Source: Adenanthera pavonina
Taxonomy: Eukaryota > Streptophyta > Magnoliopsida > Fabales > Fabaceae
NCBI GenBank assembly: GCA_026686845.1
Contig: JAIVEN010000002.1
Location: 25,394,001 to 25,458,000, forward strand
Direction of reading: 5' to 3'
Length of the DNA stretch: 64,000 bases
Below the pieces are notes generated by a model. It did not search any database. It was not told the origin of the DNA and was given only the letters and a program-made list of their open reading frames with translations. Position numbers and translations under genes: made by a program. Each line of letters starts with the position of its first letter. Position 1 is the stretch's first letter. Shown here in pieces: positions 58,130 through 64,000 of the stretch.

Positions 58130-58243
58130 CTCAATATAAGAAGATATGTATTTTCCACTCCCTTGGACAAGTCGCAAAGCAAGTTCCATGTCATCTCCAG
58201 GAGTTATTTTTCTGCTATCTTTTGTTAGGTCCAAAAAGAAACA
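58130..58243 (-). pseudogene. guanylate-binding protein exon, end of GTPase domain
   Basis: Acceptor CTTGCTTGCAG, 38 codons, donor GAG|GTTTTC. Reads FFLDLTKDSRKITPGDDMEL and LRLVQGSGKYISS, the FxLDL..D.RKITP..YLE.ALR..QGSG signature of the family. Confidence 0.82.
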
Positions 58244-58835
58244 CTGCAAGCAAGAAAATTGCCATACAGAACACAAAAAGAAACAAAATAGTAGAACATG
58301 TATTTGATTGCCACAACTACTCTAAAGAGAAGAAAGTAAAATTGACTACACTATAATTCACAGAATATGCAAGTATTTGGTGGGACCAATTGCAAGCTAG
58401 TAAATGAAGAAATAGAGAACATCCCGTGAGTTCATGGTATGAGATGAAAGCTGTCATAAGGAAAAGGTATATCTCTAGCCATTACTATCATGATTTACCT
58501 ATTAAATTGCAAAGAATAAAGTAAGGAACTCGAAATGTCGAAGAATTTTATAAAGTGTTAGAAATAACTTTGATTCAGGCAAATATAGTAGAAGATCCTA
58601 AACAAACCATAACACGGTTCTATAGTCGTTTGAGACCGGAAATTTGAAATAGGGTGGAATTGGAGCCTTACATAGACATGGAAGAGCTTTTGCACAAGGC
58701 CATTCTTGTAGAGAAGCAACAAAAATCTAGAAAAATCCTCCTACTTAACTTCTTGGAAAGAATCCAAATTTGTTGCTAAATGGAAAAATGGGAAACCAAG
58801 AGAAGTCTCCAAAGACTTCAAGTCTTCCTCATGGC

Positions 58836-60236
58836 TGTTAATCATACCAAATTACATCATTTCAGCACATTTTCCTTGAGTTGCGCATTCATATATGTAC
58901 ATACTTGATACTCAGGATAGGAAAATATGATGTAATCCTAATAATGCATGATGGTATATTTTTGTCTTATTATGCATTAGTTTATACCTGGAAAAGATTT
59001 TAATTCCTCTTCTTTTTGTAGGAATTTTGGGAGAGCAATGGAGTACGGACCTGAAGATCAGAGGAGGAGTGAATATAACGGGTGAAAGGAGAGAAAATGC
59101 TTCTGGAAAGTCCACGCCGCGGCTGAAAGAATGAAGCCGCGGCCGCTTGCAGGCAGAGCAGAAAGATAGTAAGCCCAGCTCACTTCGCCGCCGCGGCCAG
59201 GATCATATAGCCGCGGCGAGAACCCCTCGTCAGCAAAACGCAAAGCTTCACTCGAACGCTGGAGTCTTAAGGGGGAGACTGGGAGAAATGAAAGGGGGTA
59301 GCGAGGGCACGAGGGGAGTCGGAGAACTGATTCTGGGGGAGCTTGGGTGTGCTGGTATTTGATTCTTTGAAGGAGCTTAAAGCGAGGATTCGAATTTCTG
59401 GGCAGATTTCAGAGTCATCCTTTGGTTTTCTTGCATCTACTTCCTCCTCGTTTCACTTTTGTTCAAGAATGATATCGATTGAGATATATGTTTTAATGAT
59501 GTTGTTGATCATGAGTGGCTAGTGACCATTTCTAGGATTATTCTGAACTCTTGCATGGATTGAACACTCATGTCTCTATTTTAATTGTAATTAATGCAAT
59601 CATTATGTTGATTTAACTCTACTCTTAATGCTCCTTATTGTTTGGCCATCAATAAGATTGTTTAGTTTATTTAAGTTATGCTTGAGAAAGTTAGCTTATA
59701 TAAAGAACTTGAGTTGGGTCGTATGAGAACTTGAATCTTGCTTTGATGAGTGACAAGTTGTGTTAGTGGGATAGAGATATACTCATTAACCTCATATAGT
59801 CACTTAGGATTAGGATTGAATACGAAGGGTTCATTAATTAGAAAGAGATTATATAATTAATCACTCTAATAGCTATTTGGAGATTCGAGAGAGCATAAAT
59901 AGTTAAATTGATATCCTGACTAACATAACCTTGCATTAAGAACAATTGTAAAAAAGGGTTTAAGTGGGTATTCATGAAATACAAGGGGAATGAATAATCC
60001 TAGATTTCCTTGAATTCTTAAAGTTTTCAGTGTCCGTGTTGCTAATTTTGTACGCTTGTCTTCTTAGTTGAAGTTAATTGAATAGTGAACTTCTAAATTG
60101 CTTTGCTCAAATTAATCGGAAATGCGATGTCCAATGTTTGACTGCTTTTTAATCTAAGTCCCTGTGAGAACGATACTCATTCATCGCTGTACTATACCTC
60201 GGCCCGTACGCTTGTGGTATAACCTGGTGGTGAACA
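58836..60236 (+). mobile_element. solo LTR, 1401 bp
   Basis: Starts TGTTAATCATACC and ends GGTGAACA (TG...CA) and is flanked by a perfect 5-bp duplication ATGGC (58831-58835, 60237-60241). The host gag reads on across it. No internal region is present, so the element was lost by recombination between its two LTRs. It has a GC-rich block at 59100-59370 in otherwise AT-rich DNA. The strand is assumed from the style of the LTR end (ctcggcccgtacgcttgtgg). Confidence 0.85.
59116..59217. repeat. four GCCGCGGC palindromes in the solo LTR
   Basis: GCCGCGGC at 59116-59123, 59136-59143, 59190-59197 and 59210-59217: two pairs, each with a 20-bp spacing. Very unusual composition for this window. Confidence 0.9.
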
Positions 60237-60596
60237 ATGGCCCAAGGAGGAAAGTAAGCCCAAAAATTCAAAAGTTAGAGATAAATATGACATTAAACAT
60301 TCTTCTTTTTTATCTTCTTCTTAAAAGTGTTTAAAGTGTCAAGGTTTTGGATACATTGTCAATCAATGTCCAAACAAAAGAATTATGACCATCAGTGAAA
60401 ATGGTGAATTGGCAAGTGAAAGTGAATATGAAGAGAAATCATCAGATGAATCTTCAGAAGATGGATATTATGAGCCATTGCTTGATGGGAATTTCCTTGT
60501 CAACAAAAGAGCTCTTAGTATTCAACATTAAAAAGAGTAAGATAATGAACAAAGAGAGCAACTTTTCCATTCGATATGTCTTCTCAAAGACAAATT

Positions 60597-60649
60597 ATGT
60601 TACTTTGTTATTAATGGAGGTAGCTCCACCAATGTTACTTTGTTATTAA
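60597..60649. repeat. 18-bp direct repeat at the gag/LINE junction
   Basis: ATGTTACTTTGTTATTAA occurs at 60597-60614 and 60632-60649, the second copy directly before the LINE breakpoint. Confidence 0.95.
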
Positions 60650-60650
60650 C

Positions 60651-62274
60651 ATAAATTCCTTTCAAGCAACTGCATCCCTTTAATAAGACTACTCCAAATC
60701 CAAGAGGCTCTAGCACCCATCCCTGCATTTATAAAATCAGATCTAGGAAAGTAAATGCTTTTCAAGACTTTAACCCATAAATCATTAGGAGAATAAAGAA
60801 TCCTCCACCCATGTTTGGCCAACAAGGCAAGATTGAACATTAAAAAATCTCTAAATCCCAATCCTCCCTCAGTTTTAGCAAATGTTAGCTTATTCCAAGC
60901 TAACAAATGGATTTTTCCTTCAGAATGTTGTTGTCCCCACCAAAATTTGGCCAACATACTATCCAATTCTTGGCACACCTTCTTAAGAAAAAGAAAGCAC
61001 GACATAGGAAATATGGGGATAGCACAAGCAATAGCTTTAATAAGAACTTCTCTACCAACCTGAGACAACAAATTCAATTTCCAACTCTAAATTTTAGTCC
61101 TAACTATGACAAATCCTAGAGCCTCACATTTAGACCATCCCATAAGACAGGAAGTCCTAGATATTTCCTTGGGGAAGCTTCATACTCAATATGCAAAATA
61201 TTGCTCAATTGTTCTTCCAAGTCATTAGGAGTGTTATGTGAAAAGAACAAACATGATTTGTCAAAGTTAATCCTCTGACCAAAGGCCACACAATAGTCAT
61301 ACAAGAAAGATTTCAAGAGCAAACAGTTAGCCCCATTAGCTTTTAAGAAAAGCATAGAATCATCAACAAAAAAACTGAGACAAGATAGAACATTCTTTTG
61401 TAAGCTTCACCCCTATCAATTCCCCCTTCTCAACATGTTTATTAATCATATTTGAAAGCACATCTGCTACTATGATAAAAAGGTAAAGGGAAAGGGGATC
61501 CCCTTATCTTAACTCCCTCTGAGGAACAATACAAGCAACACTTCTTCTAGACATCATTAAGTTAAAATTAACAAAGTTCACATAAACCATAATCTTTTCA
61601 ATCCAATCTTTATGGAAACTTATCTTAAAGAGAACAACAATTAAAAAATCCCATTCAACTTGATCATAAGCTTTGTTCATATCAAGTTTAATAGCCATTT
61701 CATTTTTATTACCCCTTTTAGTCTTGAAATAATGAAAAACTTCATGAACAACAATTATGTTATCCTAAATTTGCCTTCCTATCACAAAAGCCCTCTGATT
61801 TTCAGAAATCACCTTAGGTAAAATATCCTTAAGTTTAGGGGTGATGACCTTGGAAAAAATCTTATAAGAGAAATTACAAAGGCTAATAGGTCTGTAATTC
61901 CCTACTTGTTCAGGTATATTGATCTTTGGAATCAGTATAATAAGGCCAAAACCAGACCTGAAAAAGTTTTGCACCAAGCTACATACCTGAGGGCCAACTA
62001 TACTTCATGCTTTCTAGTAGAAGACACCAGAAAAACCATCAAGGCCAGGAGACTTTAAACTGCCCAAGCCAAAAACAACTTGCTTAACCTCTTTATGGGT
62101 TATAGGTTGCAATAAAATGGCATTCATATGTTCATCTATAACTAACTCCACATAGTACAAAACATGATCAAAGTTCCTATGCCCTATGGATTCAAATAAG
62201 CCCTGATAAAAAAAAGCAAAAGCATTATCAATAGTTGTACCATCTTCTATCCAAATCCCATTTGCATTCTTCAA
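60651..62274 (-). pseudogene. L1 LINE reverse transcriptase, broken
   Basis: In order: VFGLGSLKSPGLDGFSG, LIILIPKINIPEQVGNYRPI, LCNFSYKIFSKVITPKL, SENQRAFVIGRQI, AIKLDMNKAYDQVEWDFL, a catalytic FVDDSMLFLK near 61350-61380, RKYLGLPVLWDG, and GREVLIKAIACAIPIFPMSC with GGLGFRDFLMFNLALLAK. Frames change and stops occur between most of these. Confidence 0.92.
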
Positions 62275-62458
62275 TCTCGAAATCTTACTTCTTTGTCTTC
62301 TAATAACTATAACAACATGGAAAAATCTAGAATTCTTATCTCCCTAATTTAACCATTGTATTCTAGATCTTTGTCCCCAATAAATTTATTCTCTTTCCTA
62401 TAACTTTTTAATCTCAGTCATAATCTCCTCAGCGTTTCTAGCCTTAACATCATCCCAA

Positions 62459-63371
62459 TTAACCTGGTATTCTGTTATTGCCAAACTCATACTTTCTCCA
62501 TTTAATCAGGGCTTCCTGGATTCTATTCAGATTCCTGATGAAGCTGTTTAAGAGATCTTGGTCTTCAACTAAAAGCACATACCGGTGCTCAGTAATTATT
62601 GGAATAAGATAAAGATGATCAATCCACATGGCTTCAAACTTGAAAACTCTTCTACCTTTAGATTTATTGAATTCAGAAATAAGCATGAGTGGGGAATGAT
62701 TAGAGCCAACAAGTTCAAGCACTGACAGTCGTGGTTCAAGCAAACTTTTCCTCCAAATTACAATGCAAACTGCATTATCTATCCTTTCCCAAATGTGTGT
62801 ACCCCCTTCTCTATTATTAGTCCAAGTAAACTTCATACCATTATAATCCAAATCAATCAACTCCACTGAACTCACAAACATCTAAAATAAAGCATATTGT
62901 CCATTTCTTCGAGGCATACCCCCTCTTTCTCATACACATGTAAAAGTTGATTAAAATTCCCTATGCATAACCAAAGGAACATCACTACCAAGATTCAAAC
63001 AAGCCAGCTCTGTCCATTAATTAATCCTTTCTTGAAAAATTGAGGGACCATAAACAAAGGTAATGAAACCCCTTAACTAATCCGAACCCCCATTAACTTG
63101 AGCATAGAAATAATTCTGGGATTTCAAAACAACATTAATCTAGAACCCCTTTTTCCACCATAAGGTGAAACCCCCAGACAAGCCAAAAGGATCTATAAAA
63201 TCAGCATAATGAAAATGAAGATGTCTATGAATCCTATCAACTTTTTTTCTTTTTTTGTCTAGTTTCAAAAAGAAAAACTAAATTAGGCTTATACTTACTA
63301 ACCATGGACCTTAAACTCCACATTGTCAAGGTTGTCCCCAAGCCTTGACAATTCCACACTAGAAGACTCAT
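62459..63371 (-). pseudogene. L1 LINE ORF2 endonuclease, broken
   Basis: ORF2 starts at the ATG at 63371 (MSLLVWNCQGLGTTLTMWSL, the standard plant L1 opening). It is followed by PNLVFLF, a broken middle, and an open part from 62881: ELIDLDYNGMKFTWTNNREG, IWERIDNAV and LELVGSNHSPLML, where the family has SDHSPL. The endonuclease nicks the target DNA; stops make this copy inactive. Confidence 0.88.
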
Positions 63372-64000
63372 GGCAATCCTGTGGCTTTTATAGGATAGCC
63401 ACTGGACCCATTTACAACAAATTCACTAGACTGAAAAGAGATATCCTTGTTCTTCATACCAACAGAGAAACAAAACCAATCATATGGGAATTCATCACTC
63501 AGACCCACCAAAACAATAACCAAACAGCTGTCATAAATGATAATCCCCTTCTGAACCTTCCTTTTAGCCTTATTCATATATCTTGCATTATCCATATCCA
63601 TTCCTCTTTCAAACTTCATATCTTTAATCATATCAACATCATTAAGGAGCTTAATCCTCTTAAGTTTCTGGGACTTTCACATCAAGAGATCATCTCTTAA
63701 TACTGATTATATTAAGCCTCTTAGTCACATCTGACATTAGCAAATTCAAACCAAAAGGCACTATAGCCTTACTTACACATTCCTTCTTAATCAATTCCTC
63801 AACAACATACTCCCTATCCTTAGCCATATTAACAGCACTTTTTCCTTTTTCCTTTAACATCAGTGCTTCTTATAAGAGCTTCATGCTTCTTCAAGTCCCA
63901 CTTGATAGCACATTTACTTTTAGGAACAACAAGGTTAGAGCAAGTACTATAATCATAAGTCATCACAAAAGTTGTACCCATAGCAACTTTGGTTGATTCA

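Larger units (their letters stand above)
51367..58243 (-). pseudogene. plant guanylate-binding protein gene remnant
   Basis: Three minus-strand exons (58243-58130, 52608-52468, 51834-51367) match, in order, the plant guanylate-binding protein family: the end of the large GTPase domain, the first helical part and the late coiled coil. All keep splice sites and open frames, yet the exons that should lie between them, and the whole GTP-binding N-terminus (P loop, switch regions), are absent. Full-length plant members have about 1000 residues; about 240 codons are seen here. Two RTE LINEs lie in the first remaining intron. It is most likely a dead, internally deleted copy; a short expressed derivative is possible but unsupported. 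Confidence 0.8.
58365..60650 (+). pseudogene. Ty3/gypsy gag fragment, split by a solo LTR
   Basis: Before the LTR: YASIWWDQLQAS, SWYEMKAVIRKRYISSHYYH, GTRNVEEFYKVLEITLIQAN and RFYSRLRPEI, with several stops. After it: CLKCQGFGYIVNQCPNKR, a zinc knuckle whose histidine is tyrosine, an acidic stretch, and a protease beginning INGGSSTN. The two parts join at the ATGGC target site. The fragment ends where the L1 LINE begins at about 60650. Confidence 0.82.
60651..64000 (-). mobile_element. L1-type LINE, 3' truncated, continuing past the window
   Basis: On the minus strand the part upstream of 63371 is probably ORF1 or its spacer (not recognisable, several stops), then ORF2 with endonuclease and reverse transcriptase. 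The element ends abruptly inside the region after the reverse transcriptase (…LLERNL), so the zinc and RNase H domains, 3' untranslated region and poly(A) are missing. The missing poly(A) shows that the end at 60650 is a break, not an insertion end. Confidence 0.9.

Noticed and set aside
59147..59362. GC-rich plus- and minus-strand ORFs that look like a coding island
   Set aside because: They lie inside the solo LTR defined by TG...CA ends and the ATGGC duplication; the composition belongs to the LTR.
1..64000. CRISPR arrays, tRNA or rRNA genes, bacterial-type operons
   Set aside because: No regularly spaced short repeats with unique spacers, no intact tRNA A/B box pair with a cloverleaf, no rRNA signatures and no clustered intronless genes were seen.

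Overview
The window looks like repeat-rich nuclear DNA from a flowering plant, most likely a eudicot. It is AT-rich, holds Ty1/copia and Ty3/gypsy LTR retrotransposons, L1- and RTE-type LINEs, CACTA and several MITE families, and the only host genes are plant families with introns. I see no bacterial, organellar or rRNA/tRNA genes and no CRISPR array. The species cannot be told from the sequence.

Layout. 1-5848: a Ty1/copia element on the minus strand that runs off the left edge, with a 1.86-kb 5' LTR full of tandem repeats. 5854-20348: gene-poor DNA with MITEs, LINE/SINE scraps, a ~1.8-kb tandem duplication (15303-17101 and 17102-19461) and one copy of a dispersed duplication (12620-15595, matching 31270-35750). 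20454-29825: a plus-strand ankyrin-repeat/PGG membrane protein gene of the ACD6/ITN1 type, in at least five and probably six exons. Its largest exon is split by a young, nearly complete 4844-bp copia element (23205-28048, minus strand, 2 differences between the two 254-bp LTRs, 5-bp target duplication). 31270-35750: second copy of the dispersed duplication, containing an odd three-LTR head-to-head element (33151-34931). 36249-40825: a decayed Ty3/gypsy element with its 3' LTR only. 42170-51105: MITEs, two small LINE insertions, a long-TIR element (45760-46712) and a non-autonomous CACTA element (48675-51105). 51367-58243: three minus-strand exon remnants of a plant guanylate-binding protein gene, with an old RTE LINE and a nearly full-length RTE LINE (54498-57669) between them. 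58365-60650: a gypsy gag fragment split by a 1401-bp solo LTR. 60651-64000: a minus-strand L1-type LINE that runs off the right edge.

How it fits together. There is no operon-like or pathway cluster. The story is one of transposon accumulation in and around two host genes: one probably intact until a recent insertion (ankyrin), the other long dead and fragmentary (guanylate-binding protein). Nested insertions can be ordered by target-site duplications and by comparing duplicated copies. I found no convincing previously undescribed system. The most unusual objects are the head-to-head three-LTR insertion, the exonic copia insertion whose removal leaves the ankyrin reading frame open, and the repeat-filled LTR at 3991-5848.
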